This document shows positions 49,341-60,258 of a stretch of DNA of 64,000 nucleotides, piece by piece (positions within the stretch are counted from its first letter, which is position 1; the number at the start of each line of letters is the position of its first letter). The notes below the pieces were generated by a model that was given only the letters and a program-made list of their open reading frames with translations, had not been told where the DNA came from and searched no databases. The position numbers and the translations under genes were made by a program. Origin of the DNA: Hydrogenophaga sp. PAMC20947 (GTDB taxonomy: Bacteria > Pseudomonadota > Gammaproteobacteria > Burkholderiales > Burkholderiaceae_C); NCBI RefSeq assembly GCF_004795855.1, contig NZ_CP039252.1, positions 2,480,001 to 2,544,000 on the forward strand, read 5' to 3'.

Positions 49341-49466
49341 AAAAAATCTTGAGGTGGTGCGTGTTTGGCGTGTATGCACGCACCAAAAGCACGAAAACCT
49401 GGAGGCAGCCACAGACCCCGGCGATGGCGCCCTATGAAGGCGCAGGCTGCGAGCGATGCTGCAAAC

Positions 49467-49655
49467 TCACCAAGCCGCCAAGCTGGGCGGGGCATAGGCC
49501 ATCAGATCGAAGTTGCCAGCGGGGATGTGGCTGGGCAACCAGCCCTTGCTCGCAGCCAAACCCGTGGCGTGCGCCTGCCGCTCGCTGGCGGTCGGCAGGG
49601 CCGAGCAACCCGCCAGCAAAAGAGCAGACAGCGCCCAAGGGATCAGGATGCGCAC
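49467..49655 (-). pseudogene. Truncated copy of the alpha/beta-hydrolase lipoprotein
   Basis: From a GTG at 49655 the sequence encodes RILIPWALSALLLAGCSALP and then matches the first 60 residues of the intact lipoprotein at 46156-46980 almost throughout (SERQAHA, SKGWLPSHIPAG, FDL, AYAPPSL). Similarity ends near 49480 and a stop follows, so the hydrolase domain is gone. The signal peptide and lipobox remain intact. It sits downstream of autotransporter 2 exactly as the intact gene sits downstream of autotransporter 1. Confidence 0.85.
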
Positions 49656-49760
49656 GACCAACCTCGTTTTTGACCTGTGACCTGCCCGACCATCTGCCCG
49701 GGCCGCACGGCGCCCCGAACTCCGAGGTGGCGCCGCGCTGTCGAGCTCAAATGGGCATCC

Positions 49761-52412
49761 TCAAAACGCCCAGCGCAGCTTGACACTGGCGGTCTGGTTG
49801 AGGAAGGCTTCACGGTATTCCACGTCGTAGCGGGCCGATATTTCCATGCCGCTTTGCGTCTGGGTGGCAATGCCCAGGCCACCGCGCACCAGCCACGGGC
49901 TCGGGTCGATACCCTGGGTGGTGAAGGCCAGCCCGGGGGCGCCGGCAAAGGCGGCGGTGATGCTGCTTTGCTTGCTCAAAGTGTCGTAGCCCAGCCCCAG
50001 GTTGGCCGTGACCGAGGTGCCCGAGGCGTAGCGGTGGGAGAGCTTGCCATCGGCGGCCAGAATCAATTCCTCGGTGGTGCGCCCGGCCACGTTCAGGTTC
50101 AGCGCGCCGGCGCCGCGCTCGGTGTAGGCGCTGTCTTTGATCCAGGTGTAATCCGCTTGCAACGAGGGGGTGAAGCCCGCGGCTTCGCCGAGCTTGAAGC
50201 TTCGGCTCACGCCGCCGCCCAGCGTGGCCACCAGGCTGTCGAAGCTGCCGCTGGCGGTGGTGCCCGCAAAGCTGATGCTGCGCTGACCTTTGTTCTTGTT
50301 CTGGCCGAGGCCGGCCTGGAAGTTGATGTCGGTGACCGGGTCCAGGCTGTGGCTGCCGTAACCGATGAGCTGATACACATCGACGTTGGTGCGGTTGGGC
50401 GCGATGCTCGACTTCCCATCGGTGTTGGCGGCTGCGTAAGCCAAAGAGACTCCCAGCCGCGTGGTGTCCGACACGGTGGCATCGGCACCGAAGGCGAGGC
50501 CACTGGTGCTGGCTTTGTAGCCGGAGGCGCCACTGCGGTCGCCTTGGTCAGCCCAGCTGCCAAAGGGTTTCACCCAGACCTTCTGATCACCATAAAAACC
50601 ATCGCCCGAAGACAGGCCCAGCTTGACCGAGAGATCCTGCGTGGGGGCGATGCGATCGCGGATCACCAGGCTCATGCCACCGAGCGCAGCATGGGCGGCC
50701 GCCACGTTGCCGCCGCTGGGCGAGGGCAGGGTTTGGGTCACGGCGTTGTTGACGGCGGCATTGTTGCCCAACGAGACGAACATCAGGGCAACAGCCCCAG
50801 TGGGGTCGTTGGCAAAGAGTTGACCGAGCACACGGGCCGCTGGAAGCGCCGGGGAGTTGCCGGCATCGCGCACGATCTGCTCCACCAAGGAGCGGCTGGC
50901 AGCAGGAGCAGGAGCGGCGGCTGCATCCGGCGCTGGAGCCGGTGCGGGGGACGATGTCGGCGCTGCAGCCAGCGTCAAATCCACCGTGTTGTCGTTGTCT
51001 TTGACCGCTGAAAATTCGAACAGCAACGAGTTGTCGGTCACCGTGAAAGTGTCACCACCCAACAGCGTGCCCGCACTGATGATGTTGTCGAACGAGGTCT
51101 TGTTGAAGGCGAAGCCCGGGGTCGCCACATTCACGTCGATCTTGGCGTTGCTCGGCAGGGTGGCGGTGCCGGTTACCACCAACTGGCCGTAGGTGCCTTC
51201 GTCCGCGATGTGGGTGCGCAAGACGCCCTCCGCGGACTGCGTGTAGTTGCCCGTGAGGGTGCCCGTGGTGCCTGCTGCAACCGCCAGCGTGCCGTTGTTG
51301 ACGAAGGTGTTATCGCTCACCAGGTCCAAGGAAAAAGTTCTGGGGCCCTCGACGGCGAACTGCGCGGTGCCGTTGTTGGTGAAACTCTTCACCCAAAAAA
51401 CATCAGTGTCGCGCAAGGTGTAAGTCGCCCCAGAGGCGATCGAGACCGGCGTGTTCGTTGCAAACACAGTGCCAATGAACTTGGCGGTGCTGTTGCCGTC
51501 GATCGTGATGCTGAGCAAAGACGACTCGGAATCAACATAGATGCTTTGATGGACCCCGGAGATGGTGCCGCTGTTGGTGATGTCGTTGATGGTGCTGTAG
51601 TTAACCCCGATACCTGTACTTTGCGCGGAGATGGTGCCGCTGTTGGTGATGCCAGAGATGCTGGAACCAGCAGCATAGATCCCGAAACCGCCCCCAGAAA
51701 TGGTGCCGCTGTTCGTGATACTTCCGATGTTGGACGAAAAACCAGCAATAGCATTGGCGTTCGCTGAGATGGTCCCGCTGTTATTGATACTGGTTATGTG
51801 TGTGCTTTGAGTGTAGATGCCGTAATCGTTTCCGGAGATCTTGCCACTGCCACTGTTGGTGATGCTGTTGATCGTAGAGCCAGAAGCATGGAACCCTTCA
51901 TAGATTCCAGTGATGAAGCCGCTGTTGGTCATGCTGGTCAGGGTTGTAGGTGCGAAGATCCCAATGCCCCCAGAAATGGAGCCAGTGTTGGCAATGCTAT
52001 TGGCTGTAGCTAATTCGGCAGAAATCCCGGCACTGACCCCTGAAATGGAACCGCTGTTGTTGATAGTGTCAACAGTCGAACCGTGCAGAACAACGCCGAT
52101 CCATGAAGATTCGATAGCGCCATTGGCTGATGCGGTTCCATCAACGGTCAGGCTCTCACCAGGGCCAATGAAGCAAGTTTGGCTTGTCAGTCCACTCACC
52201 GTAAACATGCGGTCACTGTCACTGTATGCCCCATCAGGGCATCCTGGGATCGCCATCGCAGGCGCAGATGCCATCGAAGCCAGCGTGACCACCACCGCCG
52301 AAGCGATGGCCGAGCGTGTGGAAGACGGCATGCCGCGCGTGGCGGCGCCTTCATGGGCAACAACATGCGCCTGGCGCGACTCAGACCAGACGGTGCGGTG
52401 GATTTTGTTCAT
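49761..52412 (-). CDS. Autotransporter outer-membrane protein 2
   Basis: An 883-residue paralogue of autotransporter 1, about 160 residues longer in the passenger. The ESPR start (MNKIHRTVWSESRQAHVVAH) and signal are nearly identical. The passenger (about 55-480) has many short NSGTISG / NTGSISG repeats, roughly every 20 residues, indicating an extended beta-solenoid. A Pro/Ala linker near 545 leads to the barrel, which ends LRWAF and matches paralogue 1 closely. The passengers diverge far more than the signal or barrel, the usual pattern for surface proteins under diversifying selection. Function (adhesion or other) is unknown. Confidence 0.88.
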   Translation of the reverse strand: MNKIHRTVWSESRQAHVVAHEGAATRGMPSSTRSAIASAVVVTLASMASAPAMAIPGCPDGAYSDSDRMFTVSGLTSQTCFIGPGESLTVDGTASANGAIESSWIGVVLHGSTVDTINNSGSISGVSAGISAELATANSIANTGSISGGIGIFAPTTLTSMTNSGFITGIYEGFHASGSTINSITNSGSGKISGNDYGIYTQSTHITSINNSGTISANANAIAGFSSNIGSITNSGTISGGGFGIYAAGSSISGITNSGTISAQSTGIGVNYSTINDITNSGTISGVHQSIYVDSESSLLSITIDGNSTAKFIGTVFATNTPVSIASGATYTLRDTDVFWVKSFTNNGTAQFAVEGPRTFSLDLVSDNTFVNNGTLAVAAGTTGTLTGNYTQSAEGVLRTHIADEGTYGQLVVTGTATLPSNAKIDVNVATPGFAFNKTSFDNIISAGTLLGGDTFTVTDNSLLFEFSAVKDNDNTVDLTLAAAPTSSPAPAPAPDAAAAPAPAASRSLVEQIVRDAGNSPALPAARVLGQLFANDPTGAVALMFVSLGNNAAVNNAVTQTLPSPSGGNVAAAHAALGGMSLVIRDRIAPTQDLSVKLGLSSGDGFYGDQKVWVKPFGSWADQGDRSGASGYKASTSGLAFGADATVSDTTRLGVSLAYAAANTDGKSSIAPNRTNVDVYQLIGYGSHSLDPVTDINFQAGLGQNKNKGQRSISFAGTTASGSFDSLVATLGGGVSRSFKLGEAAGFTPSLQADYTWIKDSAYTERGAGALNLNVAGRTTEELILAADGKLSHRYASGTSVTANLGLGYDTLSKQSSITAAFAGAPGLAFTTQGIDPSPWLVRGGLGIATQTQSGMEISARYDVEYREAFLNQTASVKLRWAF

Positions 52413-52955
52413 GGAAGCTCGCCTCTGGGGCCAGTGGATGGAAGTGGCACGCGGGTGGCGTGTAAAGAAATCATCTCCATGCATGTTGCGGTGTTTACGC
52501 ACCACCCCATTCAATGAAAAGGCTCAGTTTTTGGGGTCAGATGGTTGGGGACTGTGCTGAAAATGACCGCAGGGGGTGCGCGGTTTGCGTGTAGGCACAT
52601 CCAGAATACCCAGGACCCGATGGGGCAACCTACCCTGACGATGGCGGCCGATGGAGGTGCGGGCTGCGGGCTGTACCGCAAGCCAACCAGGCGGGTCAAG
52701 CCTTGCGGTTTTGAAGCTGCATGCCCAGCCCTATTTCAGGGGAAGCGCCTGTGGGGTCAACACGGCTTCGACGGGCCGGTTGCAGCCGCTGCAAGGCTTG
52801 CCATCCACCTGAACAGCAAGGGCCGTGGATGACGTCCGAACGCGGCCCCGGTGTCGCCCGCCCGACTGAAAAACAGCCAGACCAGGCGCAGGATGCACCG
52901 CTGGTGCTGTCACCACCCAAGCGCCTGCCACGCCCACCAACAACGGAGACCAACA
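52413..52955. promoter_or_regulatory. Intergenic region between autotransporter 2 and the SMP-30 gene
   Basis: A 543-bp interval between divergent genes. The first 190 bases resemble the leader of autotransporter 1. Beyond that I see no recognised gene. A minus-strand frame ending at 52731 contains a short C-x2-C peptide (GKPCSGCNRPVEA) but has no supported start. Confidence 0.4.
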
Positions 52956-53840
52956 ATGACCACACACACGTCCACCACCCTGGCCGACCAACGCTACTTT
53001 TGCGAAGGCCCTCGCTGGCACGAAGGCCGGTTCTGGTTCAGCGATTTTTATGCGCACGAGGTGTGCTCGGTGGGGCTGGGCGGCGACGTGCGCACGGAAC
53101 TCAATCTGGGCGACGAGCAGCCGTCGGGCCTGGGCTGGTTGCCCAATGGCGATCTGCTGGTGGTGGGCATGACGCAGCGGAAGGTGCTGCGCCGCGCTGC
53201 CGGCAAAGACCTGGCCGTGCACGCAAACCTGGCCGGCATCGCCACCTTTCACACCAACGACATGCTGGTCACGCCCGAGGGCGATGCCTATGTGGGCAAC
53301 TTCGGTTTTGATCTGGATGGGTATCTGCAGGCCCACGGCATCGAACACCTGCTGGGCGCGCTCAAGTCCGACCCATCGCCCTTCCTGGGCAAGCTCGCCC
53401 ACCTGAAGTCGGACGGCACGGCGTCGGTGGCGGCGGAGCAGGTGCTGTTCCCCAATGGCATGGTATTGCTCGACGGAGGCCGCACGCTGGTGGTGGCCCA
53501 GACCCTGGGTCTGGAGCTGACGGCATTCGATCGCGCAGCCGACGGCAGCTTGTCGAACCGCCGGGTGTGGGCTTCGCTCAAGGCAGCGAAGGTGTCGCCC
53601 GACGGCATCTGTGCCGACGCCCAGGGCGGCATCTGGGTGGCAAATGCGAGGGCGCCGGTGGTGGTTCGCGTAGAGGCCGGCGGCCAGATCACCGACACGG
53701 TCACCACGTCACAAAACGCCTACGCCTGCGCACTGGGCGGCCCAGAAGGCCGGCACCTGCTGGTGTGCACGGCGCCCTCCTCGGGCCATACCGAGGCGGC
53801 GGCCCAGGCCAACGGGCGGCTGGAGATCGTGGAAATTTAA
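52956..53840 (+). CDS. SMP-30/gluconolactonase family protein
   Basis: A 294-residue six-bladed beta-propeller. Metal-ligand positions of the family are visible: the glutamate in CEGPRWHEGRFWFSD, an Asn in HTNDMLVTPEGDAYVGNFG, the asparagine in FPNGMVLLDGG, and the aspartate in SPDGICADAQGGIWVAN. Members hydrolyse sugar lactones or related esters; the substrate here is unknown. The ATG at 52956 follows GGAG by eight bases. No sugar dehydrogenase gene is adjacent. It is convergent with the MATE gene. Confidence 0.87.
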   Translation: MTTHTSTTLADQRYFCEGPRWHEGRFWFSDFYAHEVCSVGLGGDVRTELNLGDEQPSGLGWLPNGDLLVVGMTQRKVLRRAAGKDLAVHANLAGIATFHTNDMLVTPEGDAYVGNFGFDLDGYLQAHGIEHLLGALKSDPSPFLGKLAHLKSDGTASVAAEQVLFPNGMVLLDGGRTLVVAQTLGLELTAFDRAADGSLSNRRVWASLKAAKVSPDGICADAQGGIWVANARAPVVVRVEAGGQITDTVTTSQNAYACALGGPEGRHLLVCTAPSSGHTEAAAQANGRLEIVEI

Positions 53841-53875
53841 GGTTCGAGGTACGCGCCTGTGCGCACGGTGCCCAC

Positions 53876-55240
53876 TCAGTTCAGCAACGGGTTGCTGAGG
53901 GGCACCCGGCGCGTCAAGCGCCAGAAACGCACATTCAGAATCACCGCCGCCACCGCCAAACCCACCACCAGACCCGCCCACAAGCCAGCCGGCCCCATAG
54001 GGCCGAACACCCCGAGCGCCAGGCTGAGCCCCATGCCGACCACCCAGTAGCCGAACACGGTCACGAGCATGGGAATCTTGGTGTCCTTATACCCACGCAA
54101 CACGCCCATGGCACCCACCTGCAGGCCGTCGACCAGCTGGAACACGGCGGCGTAGACCAGAAACTGGGCGGCCAGGGTGATCACGGCGGGGTTGGGCGTG
54201 TACAGGCTGGCCAGCGATTCGCGCAGGAGCCACAGAAAGAAGGCGGAAACCAGCATGAAGACACCGCACAACGCGATGCCCAGGCGCCCGCGGTAGCGCG
54301 CGGCCACCGGATCGCCCGAGCCCAGCGCCTGGCCCACGCGCACGGTGAGCGCGATGGAAATGCCCAGCGGGATCATGAAGGTGATCGAGGCGATGTTGAT
54401 GGCGATCTGGTGACCGGCCACGGTGTCTACGCCGAAACGGCCCATGAGCAAAGCGGTGGCGGTGAACATGCCCGATTCCATGGCCATGCCAATGGAGATC
54501 GGAACGCCGATGCGCACGATGGTGGCGATGTGGGCCCAGTCGGGGCGGGTCATGCGCTGGCGCAATTGATACTGCGCGTAACGCGGTGCGCGCAGGGTGT
54601 AAGCGTAAAGCGCCACGCAACCAATGGTCTGGGCGATGCCGGTGGAAAGAGCCGCACCCGATGCGCCCATTTTCGGAAAGCCGAAATTTCCGAACATCAG
54701 CAGGTAGTTGCCCAGCACGTTCACCGGCAACATGATCAGCTGGGTCCAGAGCATGGGCATGGTGTGGCCCATGGATTCGTTGAGGAACCGGGGCACCAGG
54801 TAGAGGCAGGTGAGCGGCAGGCTCCAGAAAATCCAGAGCAGGTACTGGCGCGTCTCACTCACGATCTCGGGCGCAATGCCGATCCAGGGCATGAGCAGCG
54901 ACAGGGCCAGCAACGTGAGCATCTGAAAAACCGACAGCGCCAGTGCCAGCCACACGCCCTGGCGCAGTTCTTCACGGATCAACGGGTGGTTGTTGGCGCC
55001 CACGTGGTGGGCAATGATGGGCGTCAAAGCCAGCATCAGGCCGAGACCGGCGATCACGGTGAAAAACCACATGGCCGCGCCCATGGCCACAGCCGACAGC
55101 GCCAGTGCATTGATTCGGCCCGCCATCAGGGTGTCGGCCACACCCATGCCCATTTGCAGCAGCTGCGCCACGATGACGGGCAAGGCGATGATGGCGATGG
55201 CGCGCGCTTCGCGGCGCGCGTCGGCCCTGGTGTGCTTCAC
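53876..55240 (-). CDS. MATE family multidrug exporter
   Basis: A 454-residue membrane protein with twelve predicted helices and the MATE features IALPVIVAQLLQMGMGVADT, LMAGRINALALSAVA, and FLNESMGHTMPML, and in the second half GVPISIGMAMESGMFT with GHQIAINIASITFMIPLG. It should export cationic compounds using a sodium or proton gradient. The GTG at 55240 follows AGGA; upstream in-frame codons do not resemble the family. It is downstream of cusA on the same strand, with 183 bp between. Confidence 0.92.
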   Translation of the reverse strand: MKHTRADARREARAIAIIALPVIVAQLLQMGMGVADTLMAGRINALALSAVAMGAAMWFFTVIAGLGLMLALTPIIAHHVGANNHPLIREELRQGVWLALALSVFQMLTLLALSLLMPWIGIAPEIVSETRQYLLWIFWSLPLTCLYLVPRFLNESMGHTMPMLWTQLIMLPVNVLGNYLLMFGNFGFPKMGASGAALSTGIAQTIGCVALYAYTLRAPRYAQYQLRQRMTRPDWAHIATIVRIGVPISIGMAMESGMFTATALLMGRFGVDTVAGHQIAINIASITFMIPLGISIALTVRVGQALGSGDPVAARYRGRLGIALCGVFMLVSAFFLWLLRESLASLYTPNPAVITLAAQFLVYAAVFQLVDGLQVGAMGVLRGYKDTKIPMLVTVFGYWVVGMGLSLALGVFGPMGPAGLWAGLVVGLAVAAVILNVRFWRLTRRVPLSNPLLN

Positions 55241-55423
55241 TCGGAATTTCCTGGATGTTCTTGGTCTGCCCGTTCGATGCCTGGGCATGGGGCGGCCCGC
55301 TTGACCGACACAGCGGCCTTCCCGAATGGGAGCGGCGTTGTGATCAGCGGGACCCGTATTGCACCACAGACCGCGCGGCTTCGGCGGGGGTCGCCTCAAA
55401 CGACCCCGCCGCCTTTACGCGCA

Positions 55424-58400
55424 TCAGCGTTTGCGCCGCCGCATCAACAGATACACCGCCGGCACCACCAGCATCGACAACAGCGGCGCGCTGATCATGC
55501 CGCCCACCATGGGCGCTGCGATGCGCTGCATCACCTCGCTGCCCGTGCCTCCGCCCCAAAACAGCGGCAACAGGCCGGCCACGATCACGGCAACCGTCAT
55601 GGCTTTGGGCCGCACCCGCAACACCGCGCCTTCGCGGATCGCGTCGAGCAAGTCTTCTTCGCTGTCTTTTCCTTGCTCCAGGCGGGCCTGCCAAGCCTGC
55701 TTGAGGTAGAGCAGCATGATCACGCCGAACTCGGCCGCCACACCTGCCAGCGCAATGAAACCCACCGCGCTGGCCACCGACAGGTTGTGCCCCAGCACCC
55801 ACAGCAGCCAGATGCCGCCCACCAGCGCAAAGGGCAGCGTGGCCATGATGAGCGCGGCTTCTGCGAGGCTGCGGAAGGTCAGGTAGAGCAGCACAAAGAT
55901 GATGAGCAACGTGAACGGCACCACCAGCTTGAGCTTGGCGCTGGCGCGCTCCAGGTATTCAAACTGCCCCGACCACGACACGGAATACCCGGCCGGCAAC
56001 ACCACCTGCTCGGCCACCGCGCGTTGCATGTCGAGCACGGCGCCGCGCAGGTCGCGGCCGCGGATGTCCACATACACAAAGCCGGCCAGCCGCGCGTTTT
56101 CGCTGCGCAACATCGGCGGCCCATCGGTGATGCGCAGATCGGCCACATCGGACAAAACCAGGCGCTGGCCATTGGGGGCCAGCAAGGGCAGCGCCCGCAG
56201 CTTGGGCACCGAATCGCGCAGTTCGCGCGGGTACCGCAGGTTGATGGGGTAACGCTGCAGGCCCTCCACGGTTTCTCCGATGTTCATGCCCCCCACGGCG
56301 CCTGAAATCACCTCCTGCACATCGGCGATGTTGAGGCCGAAGCGCGCTGCGTCGGCGCGGCGGATGTCCACATCGATGTAGCGCCCACCGCTCATGCGCT
56401 CGGCCAGCGCGCTGCTCACGCCGCTCACCGGTTTCACAGCGGCTTCGATCTGCGCAGTCAGGCGGTCGATGGTGGCCAGATCGGGGCCGGCCACCTTCAC
56501 GCCTACCGGGCTCTTGATCCCCGTGGCCAGCATGTCGATGCGGTTGCGGATGGGCGGCACCCAGATGTTGGAGAGCCCGGGCACGCGCACGGCGCGGTCC
56601 AGCTCTTCGATCAGCTTGTCGGGAGTCATGCCAGGCCGCCATTCCTCGCGCGGCTTGAACTGGATGGTGGTCTCAAACATCTCCAGCGGTGCCGGATCGG
56701 TGGCACTGTCGGCCCGACCGGCTTTGCCGTACACGCTCTTCACTTCGGGCACGGTCTTGATCAGGCGGTCGGTTTGCTGCAGCAGCTCACCGGCTTTGCC
56801 CGCCGACAGGCCCGGCAAGGCCGTGGGCATGTAGAGCAGATCTCCTTCGTCCAGCGGCGGCATGAATTCGCTGCCCACGTGCTGCAGCGGCCACAGGCTC
56901 AGGACCAGCAGCACGGCGGCCACCACCAGGGTGAGGCGGGGCGCACGCAACACAGCGTTGAGCAAGGGGCGGTAAAGGGCGATGAGCCCCCGGTTGAGGG
57001 GGTTGGCCGTTTCGCTGGGAATGCGCCCGCGGATCAGGTAACCCATGAGCACCGGAACCAGCGTGACCGACAAACCGGCGGCGGCGGCCATTGCGTAGGT
57101 CTTGGTGTAGGCCAGCGGAGAAAACAACCGCCCTTCCTGCGCTTCCAGCGTGAACACCGGCACGAAGCTCAAGGTGATGATGAGCAGCGAGAAAAACAGG
57201 GCGGGGCCCACCTCGGCCGCGGCTTCGCCCACCACCCGCCAGCGCGTCTCGCCGGCCAGCGTGTCGCCCGGGTGGTCATGCGCCCAGCGCTCCAGGTGTT
57301 TGTGGGCGTTTTCAATCATGACCACCGCCGCATCCACCATGGCGCCAATGGCAATGGCAATGCCGCCAAGCGACATCACATTGGCATTCACGCCCTGCTG
57401 CTGCATCACGATGAAGGCCGCGAGAATGCCCATGGGCAACGACACAATAGCCACCAGCGCACTGCGCAGGTGGAACAGAAACGCCGCACACACCAGCGCC
57501 ACCACCAGAAATTCTTCCAGCAGTTTGAAGCCCAGGTTGTTGACTGCTCGCTTGATGAGGCTGGAGCGGTCGTACACGGGGACGATCTCCACACCCTGCG
57601 GCAGCCCCTTTTGCAACTCGGCCAGCTTGAGCTTGACGGCCGCAATGGTGTCCAGCGCGTTCTTGCCCGACCGCATCACAATCACTCCGCCAGCCGCTTC
57701 GCCTTCGCCATTGAGTTCACCGATGCCGCGGCGCATCTCGGGGCCGAGCTGCACGCGCGCCACATCGCCCAGCGTGACCACCACACCGGCGCGGCTGCTC
57801 ATCAGCGGAATGGCACGGAAATCATCGAGCGAACTCAGGTAGCCGTTGGCACGCACCGCGTATTCAGCCTCGCCCAGCTCGATCACCGAGCCCCCCGCCT
57901 CCTGGTTGCCGCGACCAACCGCCTCGCTCACCATGCGCTGGGTGATGCCGTAAGCCGCGAGCTTGTCGGGGTCGAGCACGATCTGGTACTGGCGCACCAT
58001 GCCGCCCACGCTGGCCACCTCGGCCACATCGGGCACGGTCTTGAGCTCGTATCGCAGGAACCAGTCTTGCAGCGAACGCAGCTGGGCCAGATCGCGCTTC
58101 CCCGTGCGGTCGATCAGGGCGTATTGGTAGATCCAGCCCACGCCTGTGGCGTCGGGCCCGATGGACGATTTCGCGCCCGTCGGCAGGCGCGACTGCACCT
58201 GGTTCAAATACTCCAGCACGCGCGAGCGCGCCCAGTACAGATCGACCCCGTCATCAAACAGCACATAGACGAAGCTGTCGCCGAACATGGAGAAGCCGCG
58301 CACGGCCTTGGTGCCGGGGACCGAGAGCATGGTGGTGGTGAGCGGGTAGGTCACCTGGTTTTCCACAATCTGCGGCGCCTGCCCGGGCCAGCTGGTGCGG

Positions 58401-58546
58401 ATGATGACCTGTGTGTCCGACAGGTCGGGCAACGCGTCGAGCGGCGTGCGCAACATGGACACCGTGCCCCAGGCGGTGATCATCAGGCTGGCGAGCAAAA
58501 CCAGGAAGCGGTTGGCAATGCTCCAGCGGATCAGGCGCGCGATCAT
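55424..58546 (-). CDS. cusA: Copper/silver efflux RND transporter CusA
   Basis: A 1040-residue inner-membrane pump of the heavy-metal RND family. It shows the CusA-type segments [58 protein letters not shown] in transmembrane helix 4, and [19 protein letters not shown]. These resemble monovalent (Cu+/Ag+) rather than divalent-ion pumps. Its start overlaps the cusB stop by four bases. The twelve helices and two large periplasmic loops are intact, and the length equals that of E. coli CusA (about 1047). Confidence 0.93.
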   Translation of the reverse strand: MIARLIRWSIANRFLVLLASLMITAWGTVSMLRTPLDALPDLSDTQVIIRTSWPGQAPQIVENQVTYPLTTTMLSVPGTKAVRGFSMFGDSFVYVLFDDGVDLYWARSRVLEYLNQVQSRLPTGAKSSIGPDATGVGWIYQYALIDRTGKRDLAQLRSLQDWFLRYELKTVPDVAEVASVGGMVRQYQIVLDPDKLAAYGITQRMVSEAVGRGNQEAGGSVIELGEAEYAVRANGYLSSLDDFRAIPLMSSRAGVVVTLGDVARVQLGPEMRRGIGELNGEGEAAGGVIVMRSGKNALDTIAAVKLKLAELQKGLPQGVEIVPVYDRSSLIKRAVNNLGFKLLEEFLVVALVCAAFLFHLRSALVAIVSLPMGILAAFIVMQQQGVNANVMSLGGIAIAIGAMVDAAVVMIENAHKHLERWAHDHPGDTLAGETRWRVVGEAAAEVGPALFFSLLIITLSFVPVFTLEAQEGRLFSPLAYTKTYAMAAAAGLSVTLVPVLMGYLIRGRIPSETANPLNRGLIALYRPLLNAVLRAPRLTLVVAAVLLVLSLWPLQHVGSEFMPPLDEGDLLYMPTALPGLSAGKAGELLQQTDRLIKTVPEVKSVYGKAGRADSATDPAPLEMFETTIQFKPREEWRPGMTPDKLIEELDRAVRVPGLSNIWVPPIRNRIDMLATGIKSPVGVKVAGPDLATIDRLTAQIEAAVKPVSGVSSALAERMSGGRYIDVDIRRADAARFGLNIADVQEVISGAVGGMNIGETVEGLQRYPINLRYPRELRDSVPKLRALPLLAPNGQRLVLSDVADLRITDGPPMLRSENARLAGFVYVDIRGRDLRGAVLDMQRAVAEQVVLPAGYSVSWSGQFEYLERASAKLKLVVPFTLLIIFVLLYLTFRSLAEAALIMATLPFALVGGIWLLWVLGHNLSVASAVGFIALAGVAAEFGVIMLLYLKQAWQARLEQGKDSEEDLLDAIREGAVLRVRPKAMTVAVIVAGLLPLFWGGGTGSEVMQRIAAPMVGGMISAPLLSMLVVPAVYLLMRRRKR

Positions 58547-60258
58547 TGGGCAGACCCTGGTGCGACCACATCGATGCGGGTGATCTGCGGCACATCACCG
58601 TCGCGCATGCGGAACTCGATCCGCACCTGGCTGCCTGCACCCAGCCCTCGGGGCAACTGCTCAGGCGGCGGCAGACCAAAATCCATTTGCATCTGAGGCC
58701 ACTTCAAAGCAGGGATCGGTGGGTGGGTGAGCGACACCGTGTCGCCCGCGACAGCATTGACCACGGCATCGGTGGTGTAGCGCGGTGCTGCGGGCAATGG
58801 TGCTGCGGCAGGCGATGGGACCGGCGCGGCAACCGATGCTGCCCTTTGAGCGGGCGCAGCGGCGAGCGCCGTTTCAGGCTTGCTCGGTATGGCCGCAGGC
58901 ATCTGGCCGCTGGCTTCGCCGCCATTGAGCCGTGCCTCCATGCCACGCAAGCTGGCTTCCGAATCGATCAGGAAGTTGCCCGACAACACCACGGTCTGGC
59001 CCGTTTGCAGCCCGGCCACGATTTCGATTTGCCCGCCCGCTTCCTGGCCCGCGCGCACCTCCACCGGCCGGAAACGCCCGGCGTCTTCCAGCACCATCAC
59101 CACGCTGCGCCGCCCGGTGCGGATCACCGCATCACTGGGCACCAGCAACACCGGCTGACTGGCGGGGCGCACGAAGCGCATCTGCACCAGCATGCCGGGA
59201 ACCAACCGCCCTTGGGCGTTGCGCAAGACCATGCGCGCCTTGAGCGTTCGCGTGACGGTGTTGACCTCGGGCAGCAGCGCCTGCACTTCACCCTCAAAGG
59301 TTTCGCCCGGTGCGGCCGGGCTGGTGGCCTGCACGCGGATGCCAACTTTGAGCAGTGCCGCCTGGCTCTCGGGCACCTCACCTTCGGCCCAGACCGTGTC
59401 GGTGCCTTGCACACGCAACAGCGTGGCGCCCGCCATCACCGTGGCGCCCTCGCGCAGCATCAGCTCGGTCACGGTGCCGGCCATGGGGGCATAGACCGTG
59501 AAACGCGGCTGCAACTGCCCACGGCTCACAACGCTTTGCACCTGCGCTTCGCTCATGCCTGCGAGCAGCATGCGCTGGCGCGCCGCTTGCCGAAGGGGCT
59601 CAAGATCAGCGCCCTGCATGCGCGCCACGGCCAGGTACTCCTCCTGCGCGGCGATCCAGCTGGGCACATACAGCTCGGCCACCGGCGCTCCTTTGGCCAC
59701 CCGGTCCAGCACGGCGCGCACGTGGAGCTTCTCCACGAAACCAGTCGCGCGCGCTTGCAGCAACACCTGATCGCGCTCGTTCCAGACCACGGCTCCCGTG
59801 GCGCTGACCTCGGTGGTCAAGACCCCCTCGGTGACCAAGGCCGTGCGCAGGCCCAGGTTCTGCTGGATGCGCGGGCTCACCGAGAGGGTGCCTGTGTCGG
59901 CACCCGCCTCGCCGGCGTAACGCGGCACCAGCATCATGTCCATGAAGGGCGATTTGGCCGGAGCGTCGAAGTTTTTACCAGGCACCATGGGGTCGTGGTA
60001 GTTGAGCACGGTGCGCCCGGTGGCGGGATCGGTGTCACCGGCCTGGATACCGTCACGGATGTGGCGGCGCGTCGCTTCCTCGCCCTGGGGAATGCTCCAT
60101 TGGCTCGGGTCCTGCGGGGCCTGGCCCACCGCTTCGGGCGCGGCCATCATGGCCATGCCCTGGTTCATGCCCAGCCACCAGGCACCGCCACCCACGGCGC
60201 TCACCACGACCACGGCGGCCATTGCCCACAAGAGAGTTTTATGCAACGGGCGGCTCAT
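58543..60258 (-). CDS. cusB: Periplasmic adaptor CusB fused to a CusF-like copper-binding domain
   Basis: A 571-residue membrane-fusion protein. An N-terminal membrane anchor is followed by a metal-binding segment ([19 protein letters not shown], then MDMMLVP). The adaptor core has lipoyl and beta-barrel parts ([27 protein letters not shown]). After an Ala/Pro linker the last 78 residues are a CusF domain: H512, W520, M523 and M525 have the same spacing as the Cu/Ag ligands H36, W44, M47 and M49 of E. coli CusF. The chaperone is thus built into the adaptor. Overlaps cusC and cusA by ATGA. Confidence 0.93.
   Translation of the reverse strand: MSRPLHKTLLWAMAAVVVVSAVGGGAWWLGMNQGMAMMAAPEAVGQAPQDPSQWSIPQGEEATRRHIRDGIQAGDTDPATGRTVLNYHDPMVPGKNFDAPAKSPFMDMMLVPRYAGEAGADTGTLSVSPRIQQNLGLRTALVTEGVLTTEVSATGAVVWNERDQVLLQARATGFVEKLHVRAVLDRVAKGAPVAELYVPSWIAAQEEYLAVARMQGADLEPLRQAARQRMLLAGMSEAQVQSVVSRGQLQPRFTVYAPMAGTVTELMLREGATVMAGATLLRVQGTDTVWAEGEVPESQAALLKVGIRVQATSPAAPGETFEGEVQALLPEVNTVTRTLKARMVLRNAQGRLVPGMLVQMRFVRPASQPVLLVPSDAVIRTGRRSVVMVLEDAGRFRPVEVRAGQEAGGQIEIVAGLQTGQTVVLSGNFLIDSEASLRGMEARLNGGEASGQMPAAIPSKPETALAAAPAQRAASVAAPVPSPAAAPLPAAPRYTTDAVVNAVAGDTVSLTHPPIPALKWPQMQMDFGLPPPEQLPRGLGAGSQVRIEFRMRDGDVPQITRIDVVAPGSAQ

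Noticed and set aside
52731..52850. A short minus-strand peptide with C-x2-C near the SMP-30 promoter
   Set aside because: No start codon with ribosome-binding site and no recognised family; it may be a chance frame.
53567..56305. A 912-codon plus-strand open frame over the MATE and cusA genes
   Set aside because: It is antisense to two firmly identified genes, is rich in His, Gln and Arg as expected for a mirrored GC-rich frame, and shows no domain.
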